A stretch of DNA of 64,000 nt from Paguma larvata (taxonomy: Eukaryota; Chordata; Mammalia; Carnivora; Viverridae). The stretch is from NCBI GenBank assembly GCA_030068075.1, contig CM057831.1, positions 11,265,370-11,329,369 on the forward strand. The letters are read 5' to 3'. A program made the position numbers and the translations under genes. Below are positions 22,798 through 33,399 of this stretch, in pieces. Each line of letters starts with the position of its first letter. Within the stretch, counting starts at the first letter, position 1. The notes beneath the pieces are model-generated. The model was not told the DNA's origin. It was given only the letters and a program-made list of their open reading frames with translations, and did no database searches.

Positions 22798-23932
22798 AAA
22801 GGTAGAAGTAGCTTTAAAGTCTCCGCCCAGAACCACATCCAGGCCAGTACCATGTTCCTAATGGCCAAAACCCTGGGTACAGAAGAAAGAGGAGCCTTCA
22901 CTTCAGAAGCATGGGGAGGAAACCAGGCCCCACGTCTCTTCTTCCCACTCCTGCGAGTGGCAAGCCAGAGTCCCAGATGGTCTTCTGGAAGTGTGGACCA
23001 TCAAAAGGAAGAGTGGGGTCGGGGACACAGACCCCCATTCGCACCCTTAGCCCAGTCTCAATCCTCAAGCCACTGAAGCCTGGAAGGACAGATGCCCGGC
23101 TGGCCCCATTCATGGCTCTTGACTCTTGGTCGGGAATATCCAGACCAGGACCTAAAAGGGGATGGAGCCTGTGTGTGTCCCCGAAGGCCAGAGCAATGAC
23201 CTGCATCTGTGTGCAGACGCGTCCTGCGGCCACTGGGACTCAGGCCCCTGGACTCCCGGGGTTCTGCCCAGAAGAGCCACGGCACTTGGCGGCCCTGCCC
23301 TCCCCCGGGGGTTGAGTGGCGTGGTCAGTCTGGGGCATTCTCTGGCCGCAGGACGGACGAGCCAGAGCCGGAGGACGCGAGTGCTGAGCTAGATGAAGAT
23401 CGTGCTGAGAACCAGCTGATCCCTGGGTGGAGTGGGACAGCCAGAGAATCCGGGCATCTGGGAGCTGTGAGCGAGGGGCGTTCGAGGGCAGAGCCCAGTC
23501 TCCTGTCCAGGACAGGAAGCCCTTCTGAATACTGGAGCTCAGACATTCTTCATCCTCCCGGGGGGCCCCAGCCCCCTGTGGGAGAGTTCTGCCTGTGAGA
23601 AGGTTCTTTCTCCTTCGACCGAAACACCCAACCCCCAGCCTCTGCCCATCCCTCCCCATCTGCCCTCGAGAGGCTCAGGCAATAAGCCCGCCCTGCCCTC
23701 TTGCCTATGGTGCTTCTTCTGGTCCTCGCGGAAGGCGGCTCTCCTGGACTCGGGTCTCCTTCTCCCGAGACTCTGCACCCCGGTACCAGAAAACTTCCTG
23801 CCAGGGTGGGGATTTCCAGACCCCTCAGCAAACCGGTCACCCTTGTCCAGACCAAACAAACGGGGATGGTGTCAGCTGCCCACCTACAGGTTTCTGTTCA
23901 CCTAAGTAAGGTGACAGGAGTCTTTCTGGCAG

Positions 23933-23953
23933 TCACGTCACCCTGTTGACTCA
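23933..23953 (+). promoter_or_regulatory. CRE-like and AP-1 motif pair in the CXCR5 intron
   Basis: TCACGTCA (one base from the CRE TGACGTCA) at 23933-23940 is followed by a perfect AP-1 site TGACTCA at 23947-23953. The pairing hints at an activation-responsive intronic element, but short motifs also arise by chance. Confidence 0.3.
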
Positions 23954-24051
23954 TCTTAAGCTAACAATCAACAGACTCGGGCCTTTTTCTCATCAACTGT
24001 CGGTAAGCCAGGCCGTCCCCAACTTGGCCCCGAGACAGTTGAAATCTTAAG

Positions 24052-24066
24052 CCCCCCCCCCCCCCC
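24052..24066 (+). repeat. Poly-C run (15 bases)
   Basis: C homopolymer followed by GCCCCGAGG; G-rich on the other strand. Intronic in CXCR5. Confidence 0.85.
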
Positions 24067-25710
24067 GCCCCGAGGCGAGGTCTCTATATTTTCCCTTGTC
24101 AATTCCATCCGGACAGCTTGGGCCCCTAGTTCCAGGTTGTGGAGAAGGCTGCTTTGTCCAGAAGGGTCCCCCCACCCCACCCCACCCCCGCCGTGTTATC
24201 TACAACAGCATGGAGAGTGTCAAAGGGGAGACCCCGGGGGTATGGCCCGCTCAGCCCCTGCACCGTCTGCTCACGCAGAATCCAATCAGCAGAGGTTTGC
24301 CGACCCTCACGCCTCCCCCACCCCCCACCCTGTCCCGCCCATCCTCTCTTCTCAGCACCAGTATACAGAATGTTCTAGCTCCTGCTGCCCTATCCCCGGG
24401 GCTCAAAGCAGTTTCTACCTAGATACCGGCTCAGGTCTCAGCTTCATCTCCCTCATCGTGTCTCCTTGTCTTCTCGGGGGCATGAGCCCCTGGCTTCTAC
24501 GCAGACCGTTGTCTCCTAGGTACCTGCCTCGGCCACATGCTGCCGTGGCCTGGCCTGGGCACGTGGTTGTGTCTACACAGGGTGCGCGCTGCCGTCGGAG
24601 GATGTGTGTGCATGAGGGCCCCGGGCTCCTGCAGCTTTTGATGTCAAAGAATGAGTAAGCGCTGGGCCAGATGGCCCGCACTGAGCTCGCTCAGGCCATG
24701 AGTCTTGGAGGGTTCCCTTTCGCACCCCGTTCCCCACGGTATTTAGGATTCGCGGTTCCTCAACCTCCCACCAGGCCAGAGCCAACCTTGCCTCGCGACC
24801 TCTCTGCGCGGTTTGGGGAGGGGTGGGGGTGACCGATCGATCCCTCAGGTGTGGGAAGTGGCTTTCGCATGTGCCACCTCTGAGCCCCAAAAATGTCTGT
24901 TTGACACCTGCTGCTGAGAGGTACTAACGACTCCCAGCGCCCCTCCAACCCCTCCTCCCATTACGCCCTTCCTGCCTGAGCGCTTTTCCAAACAAACACC
25001 TCTCGGCGAGGAGGAAAAGATAGTTCCCCTCGACCCTCTTCTAAACCCAGGTTCTCGGGAGGTGGGGGTTCCAGGGTGCTGAGAGCACATCCCGCTGCAC
25101 TACTGTTAAATGAGCAATAAACCAATCAGCCTGGACGCTTTAGAGGGTAAGGGCCTGAGTGGTTCTCATAAAGGGCCTCCTGGGTCAAATAGGCATGGGA
25201 CAGTGGGGCGGCCGAGCTCCCACCAAAGGCAGGTGGAGTCCAGCCCCGCCGACTGCCCCAGGCCCCGCATCTCTCGGCCTCTGGTCTGAATTGCTTCGCT
25301 CTGCGTGGAGACTACTCACCTCGCTGTCTCCCCGTTTACCTTCTGTTGAGTTCCAGTAGGAGTCGAGTGGTTGTACTCAATGACCATACCGGAAATAGCT
25401 CCCAACACGGAGACAGAACCCAAGACGGGCTCGAGGCTGTCAAGGGTATCGGGAGGAGGCAGGACCTGAGGAAGGGTGCAAAGAAGTGTCTGAGTCCCTG
25501 CAGAGGCACCGAGAGGGACTTGCCTAAAATCTTGGAACACAAGGGGCCACGGCCACCTCCAAGAAACTGCTCTCGGAGCAGTTCGGCACACAGGTGTCGC
25601 ATGCCTGTCGCACGTGAAACACACGGCCTTGCGAGGGGGCCTTCAGGACCTCGCCATCTCGTGCGGAAATGAGCACACCGATGCCGAGTGCCGTAGTAGA
25701 GGCCCAGAGA

Positions 25711-25851
25711 GGGACACCCGGGTGGTTCAGTCAGCTCACCCTCCGACTCTTGACTGGGCGGAGGTCATGATCTCACAGTTATCGGGACCGCGGGATCATG
25801 GGATGGAGCCCCATGTCGGGCTCTGTGCTGACAGTGCAGAGCCTGCTTGGG

Positions 25852-25886
<35 letters not shown>

Positions 25887-25936
25887 TCCTCCCCCACTCT
25901 CTCTCTCCCTCTCAAAATAAATAAACGTGAAAAAAG
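25711..25936 (+). mobile_element. Felid SINE, diverged
   Basis: Head gggacacccgggtggttcag, a body with a small extra segment near the B box, a long CT repeat (about 25856-25882), and CAAAATAAATAAACGTG tail. More diverged than the SINE at 22571. Confidence 0.9.
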
Positions 25937-26672
25937 TTTTTTACAAAGACGCAAAGAACGTCAGAAGAGAATCTACCTCCAAGCTGGGAAAGAGGCAGGT
26001 AGGAAGGTGGGGCTGAGTGGGGGAAGGGTAGGCATTAGACAGGCCACCGTGGGGAGGAAGGGCCGCCATGCAAAAGGCAGAGTTGGAGCAAAGTTTTGGA
26101 GACGGGAATGCGCTGGGGGCGGGCGGCCAGCGGGATGACCGAACCTGGAGGCCAGGGTGCCTCAGGCAATAAAGTAGAAGGTGAGATTTGAAGAGTCAGA
26201 GGAATATACGTTTTTGTAGCCGTGTCAAGCCCCCGTAGGGGAGTTCAGACGTCACCCTGCAAGTCCATGGTTTCCAAATGAAAGTAGAGCTGGGGTTTTG
26301 TGTTTTTTTAATTAAACAAGAGCTTCTGTGCAAAAGACCACATGAGACAAGAGTGGAGAAGTCTGGTTTGAAGGCAAGGAGAGGAGCCGAGCCTCCCCCT
26401 CCCTCCCCTCCCCCAGCCCCAGGAAACCAAAAGGACAGTCGGGGATGGGATCCCGCTGAGTGGCGTGCCCCCCCTCTGCCGTCGGTCCTGAAACGTGGTG
26501 GTGTGTGCCAAACATCTCCCCCTAAGAGAACGTTCAGTTAATCTCCTTTCTTTCCATATCGTATTCTGTCGTGTGGATGCCCGGGGACCGGCTGACACCA
26601 AACTCCTGTTGAGTAATTGTGTCCCAAACATGACTTCTTCTTCTAATTGGCTTTGCTATTAAATGTGAAACT

Positions 26673-26685
26673 GGGGGGGGGGGGG
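26673..26685 (+). repeat. Poly-G run (13 bases)
   Basis: Short G homopolymer in the CXCR5 intron. Confidence 0.8.
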
Positions 26686-27351
26686 CAGTAAAAGATGAAA
26701 AGAAACCCCCCTGCTCACAGGTAACGGGGGATCCACGAGGGACCGGAAGCAGGACACTGATGGCATCTGCGGGTAGCGGACGGACAAGGGTGGGGAAGTT
26801 GCTGGAATGGGGCCGTGGAGAGACAGTAGCCCTGGGCAGCAGGGTGAAGAAGGGCTGGACTGAGGCTGCGACAGAGGGATGCTGGGGTGGGGGGAGGCAG
26901 ATGGCTCTGCCGTGGTACCAACGCATCCTCCACCCCCTTCCCCCTGACTCGCTTGCCCCAGGGACCACAAGGAAAGAGTTTGGGAACCGGGTCTGCCCAC
27001 CGAGAGTGAGTGTGTGACCCACACCTGGGGCCCCTGGGGGGGCAGTGCAACCCCCTCCTGCTTGCGCAAGACCCTCACTGTCACTTGAGAGCAGCTAGAG
27101 CTCCCGTGCAGAGTGCCCCTTTCCCATCTCCTCCCTCCCTGGGGCTCATCATTTATAGAAGTGTCTTTTTCAACCCACGTCGGTTGGTTATAATTGGTTT
27201 TGAAACCATGGGGAGGGGTCTGGTGGGGGGGGGTGGCGAACGGGGCTGGGAAGTGAGGAGGAGCAGGTGCAGGGGGACAGCTGCGAGTGAAAGGTATGAA
27301 AACAGACACCGTGTCTTCCTTTGCGGTTAGCCGGGTAAACAGCCCGAGCGC

Positions 27352-27448
27352 GGGTGGGGAGGGGTGGGGGGGAGGAGGAGAAGGAGGGGGAGGTGGGGGG
27401 GAGGAGGAGGGGGAGGAAAAGGAGGGGGATGAGAAAGAGGAGGAGGAG
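27352..27448 (+). repeat. Polypurine tract, GGA/GGGA-rich
   Basis: About 95 bases that are nearly all G and A, with only a few T interruptions. The tract is partly mirror-symmetric, about 1.1 kb before the CXCR5 second exon. Confidence 0.9.
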
Positions 27449-27682
27449 CTTCCAGAGACACCGTGGGTACATCACCCTCTCTTGGAGCAGCACCACCCCT
27501 TCCTCCCTTCTGAAGCGGAGAAGGAAGCAGAGGAGGGAGCTCAGGAGTGTTGGGAAGCGGCTGGGAGAGGCGGCCAGGCAAGGCTGCGTAGAGGGGGAAG
27601 GATCGGCGCTGGAGGGAGGTCGGCGTGGGTTCAAACACGCCTGACCTTGAGCGAGACACACCGGTAAGATAGGAACATCCCA

Positions 27683-27911
27683 GGGGCGCCTGGGTGGCTC
27701 GGTTGGTTAGGCGTCTGACTCCGGCTCAGGTCACGATCTCACGGTTCACGAGTTCGAGCCCCGCGTCGGGCTCTGTGCCGACAGCTCAGAGCCTGGAGCC
27801 TGCTTCGGATTCTGTCTCCCTCTCTCTCTCTGCCCCTCCCCTGCTTGCTCTCTGTCTCCCTCTGTCTCTCAAAAATAAATAAACATCAAAAAAACAAAAC
27901 AAAAAAAAAAA
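27683..27911 (+). mobile_element. Felid SINE, near consensus
   Basis: Head ggggcgcctgggtggctcgg, intact B box GGTTCACGAGTTCGAGCCCC region, tail CAAAAATAAATAAACATC with poly-A/CAAAA. Imperfect flanking duplication (aggaacatcccag and aggaatatcacat). Confidence 0.94.
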
Positions 27912-28527
27912 CAGGAATATCACATCCCCGAGCTTGTTGTGTGGATTAAACAAATCGGGTTAGCACTACAATTTTGGTTATAATGAAGACATTCAGGAAA
28001 ACGGGGACACAAATCGAGAGGAAGCCAGTAGGTCACCCCAGCAGCTCCCCCCTCAGCGGGATCCTAGGCTTCCATGCCCACCGCTCTGTTGGGACTTGGG
28101 ACAGATGGCTCCTTGCCCCGACCAGACCCATTTCCAAAACCGGAGTTCCGATTCCAGGCCGTGAGCCGGCAGCCTGCCGCGTCTGAGGGCCCGTGCACAC
28201 GAGGCGACTAACAGGCGCGCAGCCTTTCGGAGTCTGCGAAGCCTCTCCCTACCCGCTACACCACGTATCCCCGTCCCTCTTCGTCACTACCCTGTCGGGA
28301 ATTAGTCCTTCTTACGGTCGGAAACTGGAGTTGGAAAGGGCAGAGGGATTTGTTCGTGGACACACGAGGGGGGATGGGGCTTCGGTCAGGGGAGGCATCG
28401 GGAGTCCAGGGCCAAAAGCGGCGCGGGGCCGGGGAGGACGGGGGATATCTCCAGGGGAGCCAGGGTCCCCCTGAGAGGGGAAGGATGGCTCCTCAGTTCC
28501 CACCCCGCTGTCTCCTTGCCCTTGCAG

Positions 28528-29595
28528 TACAAGGAACTAGGCAACTACAGCGACAGCACGGAGAACCCCACGGTGGAAAACCACATCTGCCTCACAGCCG
28601 AGGGGCCCCTCCTGACCTCCTTCAAGACTGTGTTCATGCCGGTGGCCTATGGCCTCATCTTCCTCCTGGGCATGATGGGCAACATCCTGGTGCTGGTGAT
28701 TCTGGAACGGCACCGGCAAACACGCAGCTCCACGGAGACCTTCCTGTTCCACCTGGCCGTGGCCGACCTCCTCCTGGTCTGCATCCTGCCTTTCGCCGTG
28801 ATCGAGGGCTCCGTGGGCTGGCTCCTGGGCACTTTCCTCTGCAAAACTGTGATCGCTCTGCACAAGATCAACTTCTACTGCAGCAGCCTGCTCCTGGCCT
28901 GCATCGCCGTGGACCGCTACCTGGCCATTGTCCACGCCGTCCACGCTTACCGCCACCGCCGCCTCCTCTCCGTCCACATCACCTGTGCCACCATCTGGCT
29001 GGCGGGCTGCTTCTTCGCCTTGCCGGAGATTCTCTTCGCCAAGGTGAGCCAGCCCCGGCACAACGACTCTCTGCCGCGCTGTACCTTCTCTCAGGAGAAC
29101 CGAGCTGAAACCAACGCCTGGTTCACCTCCCGCTTCCTCTACCACATCGGAGGGTTCCTGCTGCCCATGCTGGTGATGGCCTGGTGCTACGTCGGAGTGG
29201 TGCACAGGCTGTGCCAGGCCCAGCGGCGCCCTCAGAGGCAGAAGGCAGTCAGGGTGGCCATCCTGGTGACGAGCGTCTTCTTCCTCTGCTGGTCGCCCTA
29301 CCACGTCGTCATCTTCCTGGACACCCTGGCGAGGCTGAAGACCGTGAGCAACAGCTGTGAGCTGAACGGCTACCTCTCCGTGGCCATCACCATGAGCGAG
29401 TTCCTGGGCCTGGCCCACTGCTGCCTCAATCCCATGCTCTACACGTTCGCGGGCGTGAAGTTCCGGAGCGACCTGTCGCGCCTTCTGACCAAGCTGGGCT
29501 GTGCCGGCCCCGCCTCCCTCTGCCAGTTCTTCCCCAGTTGGCGCAAGAGTAGTCTCTCTGAGTCCGAGAACGCTACCTCGCTCACCACCTTCTAG
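28528..29595 (+). CDS. CXCR5: CXCR5 coding exon 2 (residues 20-374, stop)
   Basis: Completes C-X-C chemokine receptor 5, the CXCL13 receptor that draws B cells and follicular helper T cells into lymphoid follicles through Gi signalling at the plasma membrane. The exon starts after CTTGCAG with YKELGNYSDS and ends in TTF-TAG; with exon 1 the protein is 374 residues (human 372). All seven helices are present. Visible hallmarks are Cys40 (N-tail) and Cys296 (third outer loop), Cys124 and Cys204 (helix 3 to outer loop 2), DRY at 148-150, CWSP at 273-276, NPMLY at 320-324, and a Ser/Thr-rich tail (SSLSESENATSLTTF) for arrestin recruitment. NYS at 25-27 and NDS in outer loop 2 are N-glycosylation sequons. 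The frame is open and intact, so the gene looks functional. Confidence 0.98.
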   Translation, partial: YKELGNYSDSTENPTVENHICLTAEGPLLTSFKTVFMPVAYGLIFLLGMMGNILVLVILERHRQTRSSTETFLFHLAVADLLLVCILPFAVIEGSVGWLLGTFLCKTVIALHKINFYCSSLLLACIAVDRYLAIVHAVHAYRHRRLLSVHITCATIWLAGCFFALPEILFAKVSQPRHNDSLPRCTFSQENRAETNAWFTSRFLYHIGGFLLPMLVMAWCYVGVVHRLCQAQRRPQRQKAVRVAILVTSVFFLCWSPYHVVIFLDTLARLKTVSNSCELNGYLSVAITMSEFLGLAHCCLNPMLYTFAGVKFRSDLSRLLTKLGCAGPASLCQFFPSWRKSSLSESENATSLTTF

Positions 29596-30122
29596 GTCCC
29601 GGCCCCTTTTGTTTCCGCTTTCCTTGGGGGACGCAGTGTTACTGGTGCCCCTTCCGACAGGAGCTGGGATCCTGAGAGCGCACCGCGGCCAGTGTCCTCA
29701 CACGGGGCCGCTGGATGAACCAACCCCTCTTTCCAGGACATCCCTGCCACCTCTTCTGCCGGCCCCAGGGCCGGGCTGCAGGCCAGAGAGGGGAGGTAGC
29801 CCGAAGGCAAAAGCGAAGGATACCAGTGCCCAGCTGGGTCTCCTGGGGCCCAGATGACCCCACACGCCTTGTTTCATCTTAACCATTGGAAGCTCGAGAA
29901 AAAACTTTTACTTCTGCCCTTGCCCGTGGGGAAAGTCAGTCCCTTCCCAGAATGCACTCCATCCACTTACGGACCAACTGACCTGCACCCGCAGCGACCC
30001 CACCTCTACTCTCGCCCCACCTGCCGAAAGAAGCTAGAGGCCGAGCGCCAGGGGATGGACGGAGGGCAAGGCTGAGGAAGGGCCAGCTGGCCAAAGAACG
30101 TGGCCTTAAGGTCTCAGTCACC

Positions 30123-30128
30123 AATAAA
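30123..30128 (+). terminator. Candidate proximal CXCR5 polyadenylation signal
   Basis: AATAAA about 530 bases after the stop codon, followed by a CA-containing stretch (cgcaccaccagcagcatcc). The downstream region is not strongly GT-rich. Confidence 0.45.
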
Positions 30129-31145
30129 CGCACCACCAGCAGCATCCTGACCGAGCAGGAAACTCGGACTGACCCAATCTCGGAAGCTGCTCCTGACCAA
30201 AATGCCGCTGGGCCAGTCCCGCGTCACTGGGCCCTGGGCGGTGGGCGGCCTGAGGGCAGACTCCAGGCGCCCTCAGAGACCAGCCAGCCCGTGTCCTACG
30301 GAAGAAATAAGGCCCAGCCAGCAGCGAGAAACCGCTGAGAGAAAAGATTCTCCTTCCTCAGCCCCAAGGAGGGACGAGTAGAAACCAAAGCCCGCTGTCT
30401 TCTCTGCCCAGTGTAGAGAGGGCCAGGGGAAGTAGGGTCCAGGGTCCCGGTGGGTCTGGACACTGACAAGGAAGGAGGCCGACTGTTCCTTCCTGCCCCC
30501 CATCTCTGCAAGCCACACAGCAGAGGGGTCCCAATCACACGGAGGGAGCACTTCACCGAGAGTCGGAACAGAGAGGGACCCCCCCCCACAGAAGGACAAC
30601 AGACTGAAGGAGGCTTCTGGGGCTCGTGGCATCCAGCGCCCCCAAACCCGGAGCTTGCCTGTCTCTCTGGGCCTCAGCAAGAGCCACGAGGCATCCCCTT
30701 CGTCTAGGCAGGGTGAAAACCAGGCCTGGGCAGGGAAGTCCCCGAGCCCCAGGAAGCCAAGCCCTGCCCCTGAGAGGATACTACTCAGACGGAACCAGAG
30801 GATGCTGCTCCGTGCCTGCCTGCCCAGAGAGGGCTCTCCCCCCGCTTCCTCCGCAGCCTCCGGGCTCCCCGGGGTGGGACGTCCGGGCCCCCTGCGCTTG
30901 CTGAGGGCAGGTCTGGGTTGCCCAGTCCCACTCAAGGCAGCCGGCCAAGCTCCCTGGGAGGCCCCCATGGTGGAAATCAGAGCTCGTGACCCGGCATGGG
31001 GGGGGGGGCTGTATCTTGGCCACGGAACTCCGGGAAAGCCCCAGAACCCCACTTTTTCTCTCCCAGCATCCCACAGTAAGCTGGGCAGCCGAGGAGCCAG
31101 ACACAGAAGCCAAAAGACAAGAGGCTGGATTTTTAAGTTTCTCTT

Positions 31146-31151
31146 TTTAAT
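31146..31151 (-). terminator. BCL9L polyadenylation signal (ATTAAA)
   Basis: On the minus strand, ATTAAA follows a conserved-looking run (tattttgaaacaatttttag, then tgacctgttttataggtg). Cleavage is expected about 15-25 bases further, near 31125. ATTAAA is the commonest variant signal. Confidence 0.6.
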
Positions 31152-31257
31152 AAAAAGGCACCTATAAAACAGGTCAATACAGTACAGGCAGCACAGAGAC
31201 CCCCGGAACAAGCCTAAAAATTGTTTCAAAATAAAAACCAAGAAGATGTCTTCACAT

Positions 31258-31301
31258 ATTGTATTTATATATTTATATTTATATATATATATTTATATAA
31301 T
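31258..31301 (+). repeat. AT-rich block with four ATTTA motifs on the plus strand
   Basis: An AT-only stretch. Read on the plus strand it contains ATTTA four times; read on the minus strand it contains none. It lies inside the BCL9L 3' UTR and could also be covered by a long CXCR5 transcript. Confidence 0.8.
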
Positions 31302-33399
31302 GGTACAAAATGGCTGGGGGTATGGCCATGGATGGAGGGAAGTAGGCTGGCCTGTGGAGTTCACCTTGGAAAGCTAGTCTGATGGCAGAGACGGGAGAAG
31401 AAGAGAATGGGGAGGGCGTTAGGCCCTTTGCGGTCTGACCCCTCTCTCCTCTGGGCAGGAAACACTTAGAGTCCGTTTGGGGAGTCTTGGGTCAGCGGTG
31501 GGGGGCTCACGGGCACAGGGCCCAGGTTGAGGCAGGGTGGGCAGAGCGCCTGGCAGGATGGAAGGCAGGCGGCCCCCAAACGCGGAGGCCGGGGCCCTGG
31601 CCCTGGGCGCCCGGGGCGGCGCTGGGGGAGGCAGGAGCCTGCCGCCAGCCAGCCCCAGAGGAAGCGCTTGACCTGGCTGACGGTGGACCGAGGGCAGCAC
31701 CAGACTGGGAGGAGTGGGGCAAATTCCCTTTGTATCACAGCTGCCAATGCTAGACCAGACCCTGCAGATCAGGAAGACTGGGGACGGGGCCACGGCAGAA
31801 GACGCCTTGTCTAGAAAGGGCCCTCGGCCCTGGGGGCGGGGCACGGAAGGCCAGGGAACTGCCGTGCCACCTCGCAAGGCAGGAAAGGAAGTGAGAAAAG
31901 GAGAAGTGTTTTACTCCTGGGGCCACGGGGCGCAAAACACTGAGTCTGTATGGCTTCGGCTCTGACCAGAGGCAGGCGGGGAGTTTTGGGAAAGAGCAGG
32001 GGACTGAGGGGGAGGCAGTGGCTGCACCTGGGTGGGCACAGAGCTCCGAGCCCGGGGCAGGGGGACCTTGCCGGTGGGCAGGCAGGCGGAGAGGAGGCGA
32101 CAGGATGCCCCCTGCTTCTCCAACGCTCTCTCTAATCCATGCTCAAAGGGCGGAGGCTGGAGAGAGACAGATCTACTCAGCCAAACCCTTTTCCTTCCGC
32201 CTTGGGTGGTAAGAAGTAGGTGGCATTTCCCGGAAGAGGCGGGGCCTGGGGGTTACCTGGCCCAGGGCTACCACAGCTGCCACGGGACCACATGGCGCCC
32301 ATGGCTCCACTCGAGGGGGCCACAGGGCCCCCACCTCTCCCTCCTTTCCCTCATCCCAGGCTGGGGACGAAGGACTTCAAGTTCTGGCTAAGGTGTAGCA
32401 GCAGGGGACACCAGCCCATCCACAGCTGGGAAGCCCGGGCCCCGTGTCACCTGTGTGGGGCAAACGCGCACGCCCGTGCGCACATTCTCCTGAATCGTGG
32501 CAGCAGACAGATGGCCGCTCGGGAGGAAGCCTCGGTGGTCTGACTTCAGTTTAGGTGCGGGGCGGATCTGTCATTTCACCACTGGGGGAAGGGGACCGGA
32601 ACGGTATCCTTACAGACCCAGAGACACTGCAAAACACTGGGTACCTGTGTCAGACTGCAGAGTCCTGAGTCCAGGAGAATGGAAGGGGCAAGAATTTGAA
32701 GGAGGGGGTGGGGGCGAGGGTTTCTTTTATCCTTTTTTCTTTTTTGTGACTTCTATCAAAACACAGAAATACAGCACACACACGAACCGGCACAAAAGCG
32801 CAGCGCTCTATTTACAGCTGCGGCTGGCACCTGCCCACCTGGCCAGCCGCCCGCAGGGAGGGGTGGGAGAGGGGGTCAGCCACATCGGCAGGGAGAGGAA
32901 AGGAGGCCGGAAAAGACGGAAGGGAAAAACGGGCGGGAGCAGAGAGACCAAGAGGAGAGAGGAGCTCCCGCGGAGGAGACGGGGGGGGGGGGGGAGCAGA
33001 GAGGAAAGGGGCAGCGTGGGGAGACCTCTCCTCCTTCCCCTCTTCCCCACGGATTCGACACAGGACTCCGAGAAAGCACAGCTGAAGAGGGAGGGCGCGG
33101 AGAAAGAGGGAAGGGAGAGGCTCCATAGGATGGGGAGGAACAGGCGAGGGGCAGTCCTGGTGGCCGAAACGGAACCCCGATCCCAAACCCCCCACCCCGC
33201 TCTGCCACTTCCCCTCGAGCCGCCAGCACGTCTGGTTTCCACAAACGCCACGCCCCACACGAGCCCCCCCCCACCCCCTCCACCCCATCCCTTGACCCAA
33301 GCCATCCCAACAACTGGAGGGGAAGAAACTTTCTTAAGGTTATCGTATTTGCAGGCTCGCCCCAGCCCCAGCCCCAGCCCCAGCCCCGCACGGAGACTG

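Larger units (their letters stand above)
19233..28527 (+). other. CXCR5: CXCR5 intron (9.3 kb)
   Basis: Runs from GTGAGT at 19233 to a CTTGCAG acceptor ending at 28527. It contains three plus-oriented SINEs (22571, 25711, 27683), homopolymer runs and a purine-rich tract near its 3' end. No further exon is supported. Human CXCR5 has the same one-intron coding layout. Confidence 0.9.
29596..31235 (+). other. CXCR5: CXCR5 3' UTR zone
   Basis: Non-coding sequence after the CXCR5 stop. Plus-strand AATAAA signals occur at 30123-30128, 31149-31154 and 31230-31235. Using the first gives a 3' UTR of about 550 bases. Using either later one gives about 1.6 kb and overlaps the end of BCL9L, which is on the other strand. 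The human transcript has a 3' UTR well over 1 kb, favouring a distal site. Confidence 0.6.
31125..33399 (-). other. BCL9L: BCL9L 3' UTR
   Basis: About 2.3 kb from the stop codon (33400) to the ATTAAA signal region. Conserved-looking segments include the stretch around 32740-32830 (minus-strand ctgtaaatagagcgctgcgc). Open frames on either strand across it have no family features. Confidence 0.7.

Noticed and set aside
27287..27667. A Gly/Glu-rich open frame near 27.3-27.7 kb
   Set aside because: It is a translation of the polypurine tract in the CXCR5 intron.
28516..28527. Upstream in-frame extension of CXCR5 exon 2
   Set aside because: These codons are the intron's pyrimidine-rich acceptor (ttgcccttgcag), not coding sequence.
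28537..29418. A 293-codon minus-strand open frame opposite CXCR5
   Set aside because: Antisense shadow of the conserved receptor exon; low-complexity Gln/Glu/Val/His content.
30273..31241. A 322-codon minus-strand open frame between the genes
   Set aside because: No recognisable domain or splice support; it overlaps the end of the BCL9L 3' UTR and runs beyond its poly-A signal.
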